Below are positions 1 to 10,979 of a stretch of 64,000 nt of DNA, piece by piece. The notes under the pieces were generated by a model, which ran no database searches, had not been told where the DNA came from, and worked only from the letters and a program-made list of their open reading frames with translations. The stretch lies in NCBI RefSeq assembly GCF_001673535.1, contig NZ_LZLY01000021.1, positions 36,134 to 100,133 of the forward strand. The letters are read 5' to 3'. The translations under genes were made by a program, and so were the position numbers. Numbering within the stretch: the stretch's first letter is position 1; each line of letters starts with the position of its first letter. The stretch is from Mycobacterium sp. 1081908.1 (GTDB taxonomy: Bacteria; Actinomycetota; Actinomycetes; Mycobacteriales; Mycobacteriaceae).

Positions 1-835
1 TGTCGCGATCGCTCGCCTCGTTGCCGACCGCCACCCGCAGCGGGTTGTCGCGGTCGTCCGGTCGCGCCGGCGTGGCCAGCACGAAGGCCAGCGGCTTGCC
101 GACGTAGTTCATGAAGGTGGCCCCGTAGCGGCGCAGGTCTCCCAGCACCCCGGACGCCGAGAACGTCGCGGGGACCATTGCCGCGCCCGCCCCCACGGCC
201 ACGCTCCACCCGGCGAAGAGCGTGTTGGCGTGGAACAGGGGCATCGACAGGTAACAGACCTCAGACGCGTCGAGGCCGAACCGCCCGATCAGCGTCGCGC
301 CGGCGAACAGCACGCTGAGGTGGGTCACCTGCACGGCCTTCGGGTCGCCGCTGGTGCCCGAGGTGAACAGCATCATGAAGGTGTCGGTCGGCGCGACCTC
401 GCGATGCGGCGTCAGCGGTCCGGCGTCGGCCAGCAGCGCCCGCCACGGGGCGGCGGACACGTCGAAGACCTGCACGCCGGGCAGGTCGAGGCCGTCCAGC
501 AGCCCCTGGTGCGCCGGATCGGTGAGCACGATCTGGCAGTCGGCGCGGGCGATGTCGCGCGCCAGTGCGGCGCCGCGGCGGGTGTCGTTGATGCCGCACA
601 GCACGAAGCCGCCGAGCGCCGCCGACGCCATGGCCGTGAGCATCTCGGGCGTGTTGCCCAGCAGGGCGCCCACGTGCAGCGGACGGTCCGGGTCGGCGAG
701 CCGGATGACGGCGGCCGCGGTGGTGGCGGCGTCGGTCAGGTGCTCACGCCAGGTCCAGACGCGGTCGCCGTACTTCAGTGCCGGCGTGTCCTGCTCCAAG
801 CGCTGCCGAAGCAGTTGCTGCAGCGTCTCCGCCAC
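1..835 (-). CDS. FadD17-like fatty-acid-CoA ligase, 3' end cut by window edge
   Basis: Acyl-activating enzyme of the AMP-binding superfamily, expected to adenylate a fatty acid or steroid side-chain acid and load it on CoA. The reading frame is open from a GTG at 835 to position 1 (278 codons), so the C-terminal lid domain is missing. The AMP-binding P-loop TSGTSGDPKAV lies near residues 158-168, followed by SMPLFHANTLFAGW and NYVGKPLAFVLATP, which resemble M. tuberculosis FadD17 as I remember it. It begins 12 bases after the rho stop codon, in the same frame, with no clear Shine-Dalgarno, so it is probably cotranscribed with rho. In M. tuberculosis rpmE sits here. Family assignment is firm; substrate is not known. 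Confidence 0.85.
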   Translation of the reverse strand, partial: MAETLQQLLRQRLEQDTPALKYGDRVWTWREHLTDAATTAAAVIRLADPDRPLHVGALLGNTPEMLTAMASAALGGFVLCGINDTRRGAALARDIARADCQIVLTDPAHQGLLDGLDLPGVQVFDVSAAPWRALLADAGPLTPHREVAPTDTFMMLFTSGTSGDPKAVQVTHLSVLFAGATLIGRFGLDASEVCYLSMPLFHANTLFAGWSVAVGAGAAMVPATFSASGVLGDLRRYGATFMNYVGKPLAFVLATPARPDDRDNPLRVAVGNEASDRD

Positions 836-847
836 GGCGCGGGTGGG

Positions 848-2671
848 TTAGTCGTTGTCCATCGACCCGGGGGTCGTCTTGGACACCTGCACCAGGAACT
901 CGTAGTTGGTCTTCGTCTTGCGCAGCTGCGACATCAGCAGGTCGATGGCCTGGTGGGGGTCCAGACCCGACAGCACGCGGCGCAGCTTGTGCACGATGCC
1001 GAACTCGTCGGGCGAGAGCAGCAGCTCGTCCTTGCGGGTGCCGGACGGGTTCACGTCGACCGCGGGGAAGACCCGGCGTTCGGAGATCTTGCGGTCCAGC
1101 TTGAGCTCGGCGTTACCGGTGCCCTTGAACTCCTCGAAGATGACCGTGTCACCGGTGGACCCGGTCTCGACCATCGCGGTGGCGATGATGGTCAGCGACC
1201 CGCCCTCCTCGATGTTGCGGGCGGCGCCGAGGAAGCGCTTCGGCGGGTACAGCGCGGTGGAGTCGACACCACCGGACAGGATCCGGCCCGACGCGGGCGA
1301 CGCGTTGTTGTAGGCGCGGCCGAGCCGGGTGATCGAGTCGAGCAGCACCACGACGTCCTTGCCCTGCTCGACGAGCCGCTTGGCGCGTTCGATGGCCAGC
1401 TCGGCGACCGAGGTGTGGTCCGACGGCGGCCGGTCGAACGTCGAGGCGATGACCTCGCCCTTGACCGAGCGCGTCATGTCGGTGACCTCCTCGGGCCGCT
1501 CGTCGACGAGGACGACCATGAGGTGGCATTCCGGGTTGTTCTTGGTGATCGCGTTGGCGATGTCCTGCAGGATGGTCGTCTTACCCGCCTTGGGCGGCGA
1601 CACGATCAGCGCGCGCTGGCCCTTGCCGATCGGCATGATCAGGTCGATGACCCGCGTGGTCAGCCGGTCCGGCGTGGTCTCCAGGCGCAGCCGCTGGTTG
1701 GGGTACAACGGCGTCAACTTGGAGAAATCGGGCCGCTTCTTGGCCTCTTCGACCGAGCCGCCGTTGACGCTGTCCAGGCGCACCAGCGGGTTGAACTTCT
1801 GCCGCTGGTTGGGCTGCTCGCCGTCCCGGGGCACCCGAACCGCGCCGGTCACCGCGTCTCCGCGGCGCAGGCCGTTCTTGCGCACCATGTTCATGGAGAC
1901 GTAGACGTCGTGCGGGCCGGCCAGGTAGCCGGAGGTGCGCACGAACGCGTAATTGTCGAGCACGTCAAGGATTCCGGCGACGGGCTGGACGACGTCGTCC
2001 TCGCGGAGCTCGGTGTCGGCCCCCTCGCCCGACCGTTCGCCACGGCGCCGGCGGTCGCGGTCGCGGAACCGGCGTCCCCGCCGGCCCTGACGGCCTTCGC
2101 CGTCGTCGTCCTGCTGGTTCGAGCCGCCGCCGCGATTCTGCTGGCCGCCCTGGTCGCCGCCGCGCTCGTCGGTTTTGGTGTCCTGCTGGCGGTCTTGGCG
2201 CTTGTCGGTTTCGCGAGCGGCCCCGCCCTTTTGGGCGTCGACGTCGTCGCGGTCCCGCTCCTCGGCCGGTGATCCCGCTTCGCGGGCGGCACCGCGTCGT
2301 TCGCGGCGCGGCGCCTCGCCGGTGGAACCGTTCTGTTCCCCTTGCGCGGCCGGCGCTTCGGCCGCGGCATCGGCGGTGGCCGTGTCGGATTGGTCGGATT
2401 TGCCGCTGTCCGCCGGGGCGGCGGGTGCCGATGTCCCGTTGGCCTGTCCCCTGATTTCCTTTATCGCGGCGATCAGTTCGTTCTTGCGCATCCCGGACGT
2501 GCCCTTGACGCCGGCCTGGGTGGCCAGCGCACGCAGCTCGGGCAGCACCATGGTGGACAGGGAGCCGGCCGAGGCGTTGGTTTTGACGTCGGGTGTGTCT
2601 GTGGTCACGGCGTCCGAAGCGTGATTGCTATCGGTGTTTTCCCCAGCCGTGAATAGGTCCGTATCTGTCAC
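848..2671 (-). CDS. rho: Transcription termination factor Rho
   Basis: Hexameric RNA-dependent ATPase that ends transcription at rut sites. The 607 residues are close to the 602 of M. tuberculosis Rho. Order: N-terminal Rho_N helical domain (about residues 25-75), a long low-complexity Asp/Arg/Gly/Gln-rich insertion typical of actinobacterial Rho (about 80-215), the cold-shock RNA-binding domain, then the ATPase core with Walker A PPKAGKTT near residue 360 and Walker B VVVLLDSITRLGRAYN. The start is GTG at 2671, with AAGGA about 7 bases upstream. It has its own probable promoter after thrB and a leader of about 200 bases. Confidence 0.97.
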   Translation of the reverse strand: MTDTDLFTAGENTDSNHASDAVTTDTPDVKTNASAGSLSTMVLPELRALATQAGVKGTSGMRKNELIAAIKEIRGQANGTSAPAAPADSGKSDQSDTATADAAAEAPAAQGEQNGSTGEAPRRERRGAAREAGSPAEERDRDDVDAQKGGAARETDKRQDRQQDTKTDERGGDQGGQQNRGGGSNQQDDDGEGRQGRRGRRFRDRDRRRRGERSGEGADTELREDDVVQPVAGILDVLDNYAFVRTSGYLAGPHDVYVSMNMVRKNGLRRGDAVTGAVRVPRDGEQPNQRQKFNPLVRLDSVNGGSVEEAKKRPDFSKLTPLYPNQRLRLETTPDRLTTRVIDLIMPIGKGQRALIVSPPKAGKTTILQDIANAITKNNPECHLMVVLVDERPEEVTDMTRSVKGEVIASTFDRPPSDHTSVAELAIERAKRLVEQGKDVVVLLDSITRLGRAYNNASPASGRILSGGVDSTALYPPKRFLGAARNIEEGGSLTIIATAMVETGSTGDTVIFEEFKGTGNAELKLDRKISERRVFPAVDVNPSGTRKDELLLSPDEFGIVHKLRRVLSGLDPHQAIDLLMSQLRKTKTNYEFLVQVSKTTPGSMDND

Positions 2672-2878
2672 GGAGTTCCTTTCTTCCCCCGCTGATCAGG
2701 TCATACGGGGGTTCGTTGCATTCAGCCAATTTGCCGAGTGCGCCCAATCATCGTCTCTGCAACGGTGATCGCCCGGATCGGCGGAGAAGACGGCGAACCT
2801 CGTTCACGAGAAGAATTGGTGTTGTCCTAGCGGCAAGGCAGTTGCAGATGCAGATGCTGCGATTGCTGGACGGCTCCG

Positions 2879-2907
2879 AGGATAACCTGCATCACGGTCG
2901 GAAGCAA
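2879..2907 (-). promoter_or_regulatory. Candidate sigma-A promoter for rho
   Basis: On the minus strand a TTGCTT (2902-2907) and TATCCT (2879-2884) are separated by 17 bases, the spacing expected for the housekeeping sigma factor. The predicted start near 2872 gives rho a leader of about 200 bases. That leader (2672-2872) has a CATCTG-type short tandem and a small CTCGT/ACGAG hairpin but no open frame. A long leader would suit autogenous control by Rho, which is inference. Confidence 0.45.
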
Positions 2908-2932
2908 GCAAACCCTCCGGCCACGCCGTGGA

Positions 2933-3883
<951 letters not shown>

Positions 3884-4966
3884 TTACGCGAGGCCCAGTT
3901 GTTCGACGACGAGGACGGGATCGACCGGCAACGGGGACACGGTCGGCATGTCCTTCAGCGCGGTGTCGGGATCCTTGAGGCCATTGCCGGTCACGGTGCA
4001 GACCACCGTCGACCCGCGCTCCACCCAGCCGTCGCCGACGGCCTTGAGTAGCCCCGCGATGCTGGCGGCGGACGCCGGCTCGACGAAGACGCCTTCGGAG
4101 GCGGCCACGAGATGGTATGCCGCCAGGATCTCCTCGTCCGTGACGGCCAGGAACCGGCCGTTGGACTGTTGTTGCGCCGCGACGGCGGCCGTCCACGACG
4201 CCGGGGCGCCGATGCGGATCGCGGTGGCGATGGTCTCCGGGTGGCGGACCGGTTCGCCGTGCACCAGGGGCGCGGCGCCGGCGGCCTGGGCGCCGAGCAT
4301 GCGGGGCAGCCTGTCGATCACGCCCTCGTGGTGATACTCGGTGTAGCCCTTCCAGTACGCGGTGATGTTGCCGGCGTTGCCGACCGGGAGCGCGTGCACG
4401 TCGGGCGCGGCGCCCAGCGCGTCGACGATCTCGAATGCGGCCGTCTTCTGGCCCTCGATGCGCACCGGGTTCACGGAGTTCACCAGCGAGATCGTCGGGA
4501 AGTCCGCGGCCATCTTGCGGGCGAGTTCCAGGCAGTCGTCGAAATTGCCGTCGATCTGGATGATCTTGGCGCCGTGCATGACCGCCTGCGCCAGCTTGCC
4601 CATCGCGATCTTGCCCTGCGGTATCAGCACCGCGCAGGTGATGCCGGCGCGCGCGGCGTAGGCCGCCGCCGAGGCCGAGGTGTTGCCGGTCGATGCGCAC
4701 AGCACCGCCCGCTGGCCGCGGGCCAGGGCGTCGGTGACCGCCATCGTCATGCCCCGGTCCTTGAAGGAGCCGGTGGGATTGAGACCTTCGACCTTGAGAT
4801 GGACCGTGCAGCCGGTCTTTTCCGAGAGCCGGGTCGCGGCGATCAGCGGGGTGCCACCCTCGAGGAGGGTGACCGGGGTCCAGTCGTCGCCGACCGGCAA
4901 CCGGTCGCGGTAGGCCGCGATCACTCCCGGCCAGGGTTGGTGCGTGGCCGTACGGGGGATGCTCAC
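3884..4966 (-). CDS. thrC: Threonine synthase
   Basis: PLP enzyme that converts O-phosphohomoserine to L-threonine. It has 360 residues; the PLP lysine is K69 in [11 protein letters not shown], and the phosphate-binding glycine loop GNAGN lies near residue 200. The GTG start at 4966 overlaps the hom stop in a 4-base GTGA, which indicates translational coupling. Neighbours hom and thrB supply the preceding steps. Confidence 0.97.
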   Translation of the reverse strand: MSIPRTATHQPWPGVIAAYRDRLPVGDDWTPVTLLEGGTPLIAATRLSEKTGCTVHLKVEGLNPTGSFKDRGMTMAVTDALARGQRAVLCASTGNTSASAAAYAARAGITCAVLIPQGKIAMGKLAQAVMHGAKIIQIDGNFDDCLELARKMAADFPTISLVNSVNPVRIEGQKTAAFEIVDALGAAPDVHALPVGNAGNITAYWKGYTEYHHEGVIDRLPRMLGAQAAGAAPLVHGEPVRHPETIATAIRIGAPASWTAAVAAQQQSNGRFLAVTDEEILAAYHLVAASEGVFVEPASAASIAGLLKAVGDGWVERGSTVVCTVTGNGLKDPDTALKDMPTVSPLPVDPVLVVEQLGLA

Positions 4967-6288
4967 AGGCCGTTTCCTTCCAGTCGCAGCACGCTCGTCA
5001 CGCCCTGCACGACGTCCAAATCGGCCAGCGCGCCGACGGTTTCGGAGAGCGCGGCGTCGGTGGCGGTGTGGGTGACGACCACGACGCGGGCCCCGATCCG
5101 CCGGCCGCCCTCGTCGACCATGCCTTCCTGGCGGACCTCGGCGATGCTCACCTCGCGTTTGGCGAATTCCGTTGCCACCGAGGCCAACACGCCGGGCTCG
5201 TCGGCGACGTTCATGCTGACGTAGTAGCGGGTGGGGATGAGACCCATTGGGGCGATGGGCAGTTGGGCGTACCGGGACTCCTTGGGTCCGCGGCTGCCCA
5301 GCACCCGGTTGCGGGCGGCCATCACCAGGTCGCCGGTGACCGCCGACGCGGTGGGCGCGCCGCCGGCGCCCTGGCCGTAGAACATCAGCCGCCCCGAGGC
5401 CGCGGCCTCCACGACCACCGCGTTGAACGCCCCGCTGACCGTGGCCAGCGGATGCGACAACGGCACCAGCGCGGGGTAGACGCGGGCCGAAACCCGTTGC
5501 TGGCCGTCGTCTCCCGTGACGCGCTCGCAGATGGACAGCAGCTTGATGGTGCAGCCCAGCGCCCGCGCGGACGCGAAGTCGGCCGGGGTGATCTTGGTGA
5601 TGCCCTCGCGATAGACGTCGTCGGCGTGCACCCGGGTGTGGAACGCGATGGACGCGAGGATGGCGGCCTTGGCCGCGGCGTCGTAGCCCTCGACGTCGGC
5701 GGTGGGATCTGCCTCGGCGTAGCCCAGCGCGCTGGCGTCGGCCAGGGCGCTGTCGTAGTCGGCGCCGGTGCTGTCCATCTCGGACAGGATGTAGTTCGTG
5801 GTGCCGTTGACGATGCCGGCCACCCGCAGCACGGTGTCACCGGCCAGCGATTGGGTGAGCGGGCGGATGACGGGGATCGCCCCCGCGACCGCGGCCTCGA
5901 AATACAGGTCGACGTGGGCATTTTCGGCCGCCTGGGCCAGCTCCCCGGTGGAGATGGACAGCAGGGCCTTGTTGGCCGTGACGACGGACTTGCCGTGTTC
6001 GAGCGCGGACAGGATCGCCGTGCGGGCGGGCTCGACGGGCCCCATCAGCTCGACGACGATGTCGACGTCCGCGCGGGACACCAGCTCTTCGATGTTGTCG
6101 GTCAGCAGCCCGACGGGGACGCCGCGGTCGGCGGCGACGCGACGCACCCCGACGCCGCGCAGCACCAGCGGGGCACCGACGCGGGCCGCCAGGTCCGCGG
6201 CGCTGTCCTCGATGATGCGGACGACTTCGCTGCCGACGTTGCCCAACCCGAGTACCGCTACGCCGACGGGCTTTTCGTCACCGGGCAC
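4963..6288 (-). CDS. hom: Homoserine dehydrogenase
   Basis: NAD(P)-dependent reduction of aspartate semialdehyde to homoserine, the branch point to threonine and methionine. 441 residues: Rossmann motif [11 protein letters not shown] at the N-terminus, catalytic region with [13 protein letters not shown] and the conserved [17 protein letters not shown], and a C-terminal ACT domain ([16 protein letters not shown], about residues 355-435) that usually confers threonine feedback. Starts at GTG 6288, 3 bases after the lysA stop. In M. tuberculosis the gene is also named thrA. Confidence 0.97.
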   Translation of the reverse strand: MPGDEKPVGVAVLGLGNVGSEVVRIIEDSAADLAARVGAPLVLRGVGVRRVAADRGVPVGLLTDNIEELVSRADVDIVVELMGPVEPARTAILSALEHGKSVVTANKALLSISTGELAQAAENAHVDLYFEAAVAGAIPVIRPLTQSLAGDTVLRVAGIVNGTTNYILSEMDSTGADYDSALADASALGYAEADPTADVEGYDAAAKAAILASIAFHTRVHADDVYREGITKITPADFASARALGCTIKLLSICERVTGDDGQQRVSARVYPALVPLSHPLATVSGAFNAVVVEAAASGRLMFYGQGAGGAPTASAVTGDLVMAARNRVLGSRGPKESRYAQLPIAPMGLIPTRYYVSMNVADEPGVLASVATEFAKREVSIAEVRQEGMVDEGGRRIGARVVVVTHTATDAALSETVGALADLDVVQGVTSVLRLEGNGL

Positions 6289-6291
6289 GGG

Positions 6292-7710
6292 TCACCTCAC
6301 TTCCAGACTCAAGAGATCGTCGACCGTCTCGCGGCGCAGCACCAGGCGGGCGCGCCCGCCGCGCACGGCCACCACCGCGGGCCGGCCGATCATGTTGTAG
6401 CGGCTCGACAGCGAATAGCAGTAGGCGCCGGTGGCGGCGACCCCGAGCAGGTCGCCCGGCTGCAGATCCCCCGGGACCCAGGTGTCGCGGACGACGATGT
6501 CGCCCGTCTCGCAGTGCTTTCCGACGATGCGGGCCAGCTCCGCGGGAGCGTCGCTGACCCGCGAGACCAGCCGGGCGTCGTACTGCGCGTCGTAGAGCGC
6601 GGTCCGGATGTTGTCGCTCATGCCGCCGTCGACGCTGACGTAGCGCCGGTGCGCGGTCGCGCTCACGTCGACGTCCTTGACGGTGCCGACCTCGTAGAGG
6701 GTGATGGTGCCGGGCCCGACGATGGCGCGGCCCGGCTCGACGACCAGCCTGGGGGTGGGCAGCCCCACGGCGGCCGACTCGCTGCGCACGATGGCGTTGA
6801 GGCTGTCGGCCAGCTCCGCGATCGGCGGCGGATCGTCGGGCGCCAGGTACGAGATGCCAAAGCCGCCACCGAGATCGACCGTCGACAGCTGGGCGGTCTT
6901 GTCGACGCCGAACTCGTCGACGATCTCGTGCAGCAGCCCGATCACGCGGTGGGCGGCGATCTCGAAGCCGGCGACGTCGAAGATCTGCGAGCCGATGTGG
7001 CTGTGCAGCCCGACCAGCCGCAGGTGATCGGTGTCGAACACGCGGCGCACCGCCGCCATCGCCGCGCCGCTGGCCACCGACAGCCCGAACTTCTGGTCCT
7101 CGTGGGCGGTGGAGATGAACTCGTGGGTGTGCGCCTCGACCCCGACGGTCAGTCGCACCAGCACGTCCTGGACGATGCCCGCCTCGCCCGCGATGGCGTC
7201 CAGGCGCTCGATTTCGATCATCGAGTCCAGGACGATGTGGCCCACGCCGGCCTTGACCGCGGCGGTCAATTCCGCGACGGATTTGTTGTTGCCGTGCAAC
7301 GTGATCCGCTCCGGCGGGAAGTCCGCGTGCAGCGCGACGGCCAGTTCCCCGCCGGTGCACACGTCCAGCGAGAGGCCCTCTTCGTTGATCCAGCGCGCTA
7401 TTTCGGTGCACAGGAACGCCTTGGCGGCGTAATGCACGTTGTGGCCGCCGCCGAACGCCGTCGCCAGGTCGTGGCAGCGGGAGCGGAAGTCGTCCTCGTC
7501 GATGACGAACAACGGGGTCCCGTACTCCTGGGCGAGGTCGGTGACCGCGACCCCGCCGACGACGGCGGCCCCGTGTTCGTCACGAGTTGTGCTGCGCGGC
7601 CACACGTTCGGCGCCAGCCGCAGCAGCTCCTCGGGGGATTGCGGCCGCGGCGGGCTTTCGGCGTGACGCGCCTCGTCGGCGTGCCGGGGACCGGCGGGGT
7701 GGACGTTCAC
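6292..7710 (-). CDS. lysA: Diaminopimelate decarboxylase
   Basis: PLP enzyme (fold III) that decarboxylates meso-diaminopimelate to L-lysine. The PLP lysine is K97 in HYAAKAF; the C-terminal half carries VDGGMSDN and the CETGD segment that contributes the active-site cysteine. The start chosen is GTG at 7710, which overlaps the argS stop as GTGA. This gives 472 residues, about 25 more at the N-terminus than the 447-residue M. tuberculosis protein. I see no good in-frame start codon nearer the position used there, so the extension is probably real. Confidence 0.95.
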   Translation of the reverse strand: MNVHPAGPRHADEARHAESPPRPQSPEELLRLAPNVWPRSTTRDEHGAAVVGGVAVTDLAQEYGTPLFVIDEDDFRSRCHDLATAFGGGHNVHYAAKAFLCTEIARWINEEGLSLDVCTGGELAVALHADFPPERITLHGNNKSVAELTAAVKAGVGHIVLDSMIEIERLDAIAGEAGIVQDVLVRLTVGVEAHTHEFISTAHEDQKFGLSVASGAAMAAVRRVFDTDHLRLVGLHSHIGSQIFDVAGFEIAAHRVIGLLHEIVDEFGVDKTAQLSTVDLGGGFGISYLAPDDPPPIAELADSLNAIVRSESAAVGLPTPRLVVEPGRAIVGPGTITLYEVGTVKDVDVSATAHRRYVSVDGGMSDNIRTALYDAQYDARLVSRVSDAPAELARIVGKHCETGDIVVRDTWVPGDLQPGDLLGVAATGAYCYSLSSRYNMIGRPAVVAVRGGRARLVLRRETVDDLLSLEVR

Positions 7711-9359
7711 ATTCGCTCCGGTGCGGTGACGCCGAGGATGGTCAGGCCGTTGGCGATGACCTGGCGGGCGGCCTGGCACAGCGCCAGCCGTGCGGTGTGC
7801 AGGTCGGTGGGCTGCTCGTCGCCCTGCGGCAGGACGCGGCACGAGTCGTAGAACCGGTGGTAGTCGCCGGCGAGGTCCTCCAGGTAGCGGCAGATCCGGT
7901 GCGGCTCCCGTAGCGCGGCGGCGGTTTTCACCACTCGCGGAAACTCGCCGATGCTGCGCAGCAGCGCGCCCTCTTTGTCGTGGCTGAGCAGCTCGAGGTG
8001 TGTCGTGTCGGGGACCAGGCCGAGCTCGGCGGCGTTGCGGGCCAGCGCCGACAGCCGCGCGTGCGCGTATTGCACGTAATAGACCGGGTTTTCGTTGGAC
8101 GCCGAGGACCACAGCGCCAGGTCGATGTCGATCGGGGTGTCCACCGAGGAGCGGATCAGGCTGTAGCGCGCGGCGTCGACGCCGATGGCCTCGACCAGGT
8201 CGTCGAGCGTCAGCACCGTCCCGGCCCGCTTGCTCATCCGGACCGGCTGGCCGTCGCGGACCAGGTTGACCAGCTGGCCGATGAGCACCTCGACGGTGGC
8301 CGGGTCCTCGCCGAACGCGGCGGCCACCGCCTTCAGCCGCGCGATGTAGCCGTGGTGGTCGGCCCCGAGCATGTAGATGCACAGGTCGAAACCGCGTTGC
8401 CGCTTGTCCAGGTAGTAGGCGATGTCGCCCGCGATGTAAGCCGGCTTGCCGTCGCTCTTGATCACGACGCGGTCCTTGTCGTCACCGAAAGCGCTGGTGC
8501 GCAACCAGGTTGCGCCGTCCTTCTCGTAGACGTTGCCGGTGCCGCGGAGCCGGGCGATGGCCTGCTCGACCCGGCCGCTGGTGTGCATCGAGTCTTCGTG
8601 GGTGTACACGTCGAAGTCGGTGCCGAACTCGTGCAGCGACTCCTTGATGTGGGTGAACATCAGGTCGACGCCGATTTCGCGGAAAGTCTCGTGCATTTCG
8701 GGCTCGGGCAGGCTCAGCGCGTCGGGCGCCTTCGCCAGCACCTGCGCGGCGATGTCATTGATGTAGGCGCCCGCGTAGCCGTCCTGGGGCGTCGGCTCGC
8801 CCTTGGCCGCCGCGATCAACGAGTTCGCGAACCGGTCGATCTGCGCGCCGTGGTCGTTGAAGTAGTACTCGCGCACCACGTCGGCGCCCTGGGTGGACAG
8901 CAACCGGCCCAGCGCGTCGCCGACCGCGGCCCACCGGGTGCCGCCGATGTGGATCGGCCCCGTCGGGTTGGCCGAGACGAATTCCAGGTTGACCTTCCGC
9001 CCGGCCAGGTCGTCGGAGTACCCGAACTCGTCGCCGGCGTCGATGACGTTGGTGACGACCACCGCCTGCGCCGACGCCTCGAGGCGCATGTTGATGAAGC
9101 CCGGCCCGGCCACCTCCGCCTGCGCGATGCCGTCGGCGTCGGCCAGCTTTTCGGCGAGCCATCCGGCCAGCTCACGCGGGTTGGCGCCGACCTTCTTGGC
9201 CAGCTGCAGCGCCAGGTTGCTGGCGTAGTCACCGTGATCGGGATTACGCGGCCGTTCGACGGTGACCGTCGCCGGCAACGCGGCAGCGTCCAGCCCGCGC
9301 TCGGCAAGCACCGCGGCGGCGGTGACTTTGAGCAGCTCAGCCAGGTCGGCGGGGGTCAC
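7707..9359 (-). CDS. argS: Arginyl-tRNA synthetase
   Basis: Class I aminoacyl-tRNA synthetase that charges tRNA-Arg. 550 residues from GTG 9359: an N-terminal Add1 domain, the HIGH-type signature [12 protein letters not shown] near residue 130, the KMSKS-type RMSKRAG near residue 375, and a C-terminal all-alpha anticodon-binding domain (DALR type). It heads the minus-strand operon and stands divergent to a tRNA-Arg gene, an arrangement shared with M. tuberculosis. Confidence 0.97.
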   Translation of the reverse strand: MTPADLAELLKVTAAAVLAERGLDAAALPATVTVERPRNPDHGDYASNLALQLAKKVGANPRELAGWLAEKLADADGIAQAEVAGPGFINMRLEASAQAVVVTNVIDAGDEFGYSDDLAGRKVNLEFVSANPTGPIHIGGTRWAAVGDALGRLLSTQGADVVREYYFNDHGAQIDRFANSLIAAAKGEPTPQDGYAGAYINDIAAQVLAKAPDALSLPEPEMHETFREIGVDLMFTHIKESLHEFGTDFDVYTHEDSMHTSGRVEQAIARLRGTGNVYEKDGATWLRTSAFGDDKDRVVIKSDGKPAYIAGDIAYYLDKRQRGFDLCIYMLGADHHGYIARLKAVAAAFGEDPATVEVLIGQLVNLVRDGQPVRMSKRAGTVLTLDDLVEAIGVDAARYSLIRSSVDTPIDIDLALWSSASNENPVYYVQYAHARLSALARNAAELGLVPDTTHLELLSHDKEGALLRSIGEFPRVVKTAAALREPHRICRYLEDLAGDYHRFYDSCRVLPQGDEQPTDLHTARLALCQAARQVIANGLTILGVTAPERM

Positions 9360-9473
9360 GAGCGTCCATCCTATTGGCTCCGGTGCTCTCCCCCCGAATC
9401 GTCGCCGTGACGAAGCAGCGACCAGGATGCGCTAGTCTAGCGGGGCCCATTGGCGCTACGTCTATATCGGTGC

Positions 9474-9546
9474 GCCCCCGTAGCTCAGGGGATAGAGCGT
9501 CTGCCTCCGGAGCAGAAGGCCGCAGGTTCGAATCCTGCCGGGGGCA
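9474..9546 (+). tRNA. tRNA-Arg (anticodon CCG)
   Basis: A 73-base cloverleaf: acceptor GCCCCCG (9474-9480) pairs with CGGGGGC (9539-9545), discriminator A. D stem GCUC/GAGC, anticodon stem UCUGC/GCAGA with loop CUCCGGA giving anticodon CCG, T stem GCAGG/CCUGC with loop UUCGAAU. CCA is not encoded. It reads CGG arginine codons and sits divergent to argS. A TAGTCT at 9433-9438 could be its -10 box. Confidence 0.97.
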
Positions 9547-9665
9547 CTCACATTCACGCAGTTCAACGGGGAATTCACCCCCATGCCAATGTCGCACCGG
9601 CTACGCTGTGTGCCTGGCGATGAGGAGGCTAGGTTGACCAGACGCGAAGCGCAGGCGCCGACCTG

Positions 9666-9893
9666 ATGTTGTCGCTGTTCATCGCCGTGATCGGCCTCGT
9701 CTTCCTCGCGTTCGCGCCGGCCCGCTATACCGGCATGATCTTCGTGCTCACCCTGCTCGTCACCTTCGGGATCACCGCGTTCGACATGAGCACCCACCAA
9801 CCCACCAGCACCGACGTCACCGGCTTCGCGCTGGCGCTCATGCTGGGCGGCCCCGCCCTGCTCGTCCGAAGCGAGCGGGGAATGAAGGGCTGA
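9666..9893 (+). CDS. Small membrane protein, function unknown
   Basis: A 75-residue frame with two or three hydrophobic stretches (about residues 2-15, 19-38 and 50-65) separated by short polar turns, ending in a basic tail RSERGMKG. No family is recognised. The start is ATG 9666, with no strong Shine-Dalgarno. It ends 5 bases before the convergent stop of the FHA gene. The consistent hydrophobic pattern and isolated position favour a real gene, but this is uncertain. Confidence 0.55.
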   Translation: MLSLFIAVIGLVFLAFAPARYTGMIFVLTLLVTFGITAFDMSTHQPTSTDVTGFALALMLGGPALLVRSERGMKG

Positions 9894-9898
9894 CTCGG

Positions 9899-10330
9899 CT
9901 ATCCGGTCAGGAAGACCAGCCGGAATTTACCGATCTGCACTTCGTCGTTGTTGGCCAGCACTGTGGAGTCCACCGCCTGCCGGTTGACGTAGGTGCCGTT
10001 GAGGCTCCCGACGTCGGCGACGGCCCAGCTGCCGTCCTCGTCGAGCCGAAACTCCGCGTGACGGCGGCTCACGGTGACGTCGTCGAGAAGAATGTCGCTG
10101 TCGGGATGGCGCCCCGCCGACGTAACGGGTCGATCGAGCAAGAATCGGGAGCCGGCGTTCGGGCCGCGCTTGACGATCAGCAGCGCGGATCCGCTCGGCA
10201 GCCGTTCGACGGTTTGCGCCTCGGTGGCGGTCGAACCGTCATCCGGCTCGTCGAGGAACTGAGTGCCGTAATCCGCGGTCGTCTCCCCCACCGCTTCGGT
10301 GAGGTGTTGGTCGTCGTCGCCGCGGTTCAT
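9899..10330 (-). CDS. GarA-like FHA-domain protein (paralogue)
   Basis: Forkhead-associated protein of 143 residues that binds phosphothreonine. The FHA core is very close to mycobacterial GarA (Rv1827) as I recall it: SAGRHPDSDILLDDVTVSRRHAEFRLDE and VGSLNGTYVN, with the phosphothreonine-binding R, S, H and N residues all present. The N-terminal tail keeps an ETT motif, the site phosphorylated by PknB/PknG in GarA. The protein stops right after FRLVFLTG, so it lacks GarA's short C-terminal tail. The start is ATG 10330, with GGGAG 8 bases upstream. GarA itself lies elsewhere in mycobacterial genomes, so this looks like a second copy. Confidence 0.85.
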   Translation of the reverse strand: MNRGDDDQHLTEAVGETTADYGTQFLDEPDDGSTATEAQTVERLPSGSALLIVKRGPNAGSRFLLDRPVTSAGRHPDSDILLDDVTVSRRHAEFRLDEDGSWAVADVGSLNGTYVNRQAVDSTVLANNDEVQIGKFRLVFLTG

Positions 10331-10435
10331 GTGTTGCTCCCACCGCCAGTGGACGGGTTCCTTATACGGACCTCCGGCATGATCAGATGCCCGCCAGCCC
10401 ACGAGAAATACCCACCTTCCGGCGGTCTTATGCCC

Positions 10436-10936
10436 TCACGTCCGGCTGAGGATGAACGCCTCGATGTGGCGGTCGCCCGCCCGCCGTTCGTACTTGCGCC
10501 AGCCGGGGTACATCTTGACCCCTTTCGCCCAGATCTCGTCCCGCTCCGCGGGCGTGGCGAGCCGGGCGGTGGCCTGCCAGGTGTCGCGCCCGATCGACAC
10601 CGTGGCCGACGGGTTGGCCTTGAGGTTGTAGTACCAGGCCGGGTGCTTTTCGCCGCCCCAGTTGGACGCGATCAGCCCCACGCCATCGGGGTGCGGAATT
10701 CCATACACCGCGACGCTCCGAGGCTGCCCGGACTTCGCGCCGGTGGTGGTGAGCAAGACCGCGGGGACCCCGGTCGCGATCAAGGCGAAGCTGCTTCGAC
10801 CGCCGGTGAGCTTGGCGACGAGCCGGTCCAGGTGGTGTGCCGTCGGGCGCATAAACGCCGCCCCCACCTTCGTGGCGGCGAAGGTGCGCATCATTCGATG
10901 AAATGCGTTGGTCTCGTCGAAGGATCGGTCGGACAT
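10436..10936 (-). CDS. F420-dependent nitroreductase family protein (Ddn/DUF385)
   Basis: 166 residues of the deazaflavin-dependent nitroreductase family, split beta-barrel proteins that use reduced F420 to reduce quinones or nitro compounds. Seen: LLTTTGAKSGQPRSVAVYG, then SNWGGEKHPAWYYNLKANP, the core signature shared with Ddn, and a C-terminal YERRAGDRHIEAFILSR. The N-terminus (residues 1-40) is amphipathic, as in Ddn. The start is ATG 10936; a GAGAAT hexamer ends 6 bases before it, which would fit a leaderless message. The substrate cannot be told from sequence. Confidence 0.85.
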   Translation of the reverse strand: MSDRSFDETNAFHRMMRTFAATKVGAAFMRPTAHHLDRLVAKLTGGRSSFALIATGVPAVLLTTTGAKSGQPRSVAVYGIPHPDGVGLIASNWGGEKHPAWYYNLKANPSATVSIGRDTWQATARLATPAERDEIWAKGVKMYPGWRKYERRAGDRHIEAFILSRT

Positions 10937-10979
10937 GGCGTCATTCTCGCGCAACGGTATTCGCCGTTCCAGTGGCAAA

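Noticed and set aside
230..2272. 680-codon plus-strand open frame over rho and fadD
   Set aside because: It is antisense to rho, Val/Arg/Gln-rich and without any domain; a GC-rich shadow frame.
5068..7851. 927-codon plus-strand open frame opposite hom and lysA
   Set aside because: Composition is Asp/Gly/Val/His-rich and unlike any protein; it mirrors the codon third positions of hom and lysA.
6292..8382. Long N-terminal extension of lysA into argS
   Set aside because: The first 224 residues are out-of-frame argS. The GTG at 7710, coupled to the argS stop, gives the correct start.
9408..9438. Full promoter (TGACGA with TAGTCT) for tRNA-Arg
   Set aside because: The spacing of 19 bases and poor -35 make it too weak to list as a feature; only the -10 is mentioned.
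9560..9580. GGGG/CCCC hairpin after tRNA-Arg as terminator
   Set aside because: Stem of only four pairs and no T-run.
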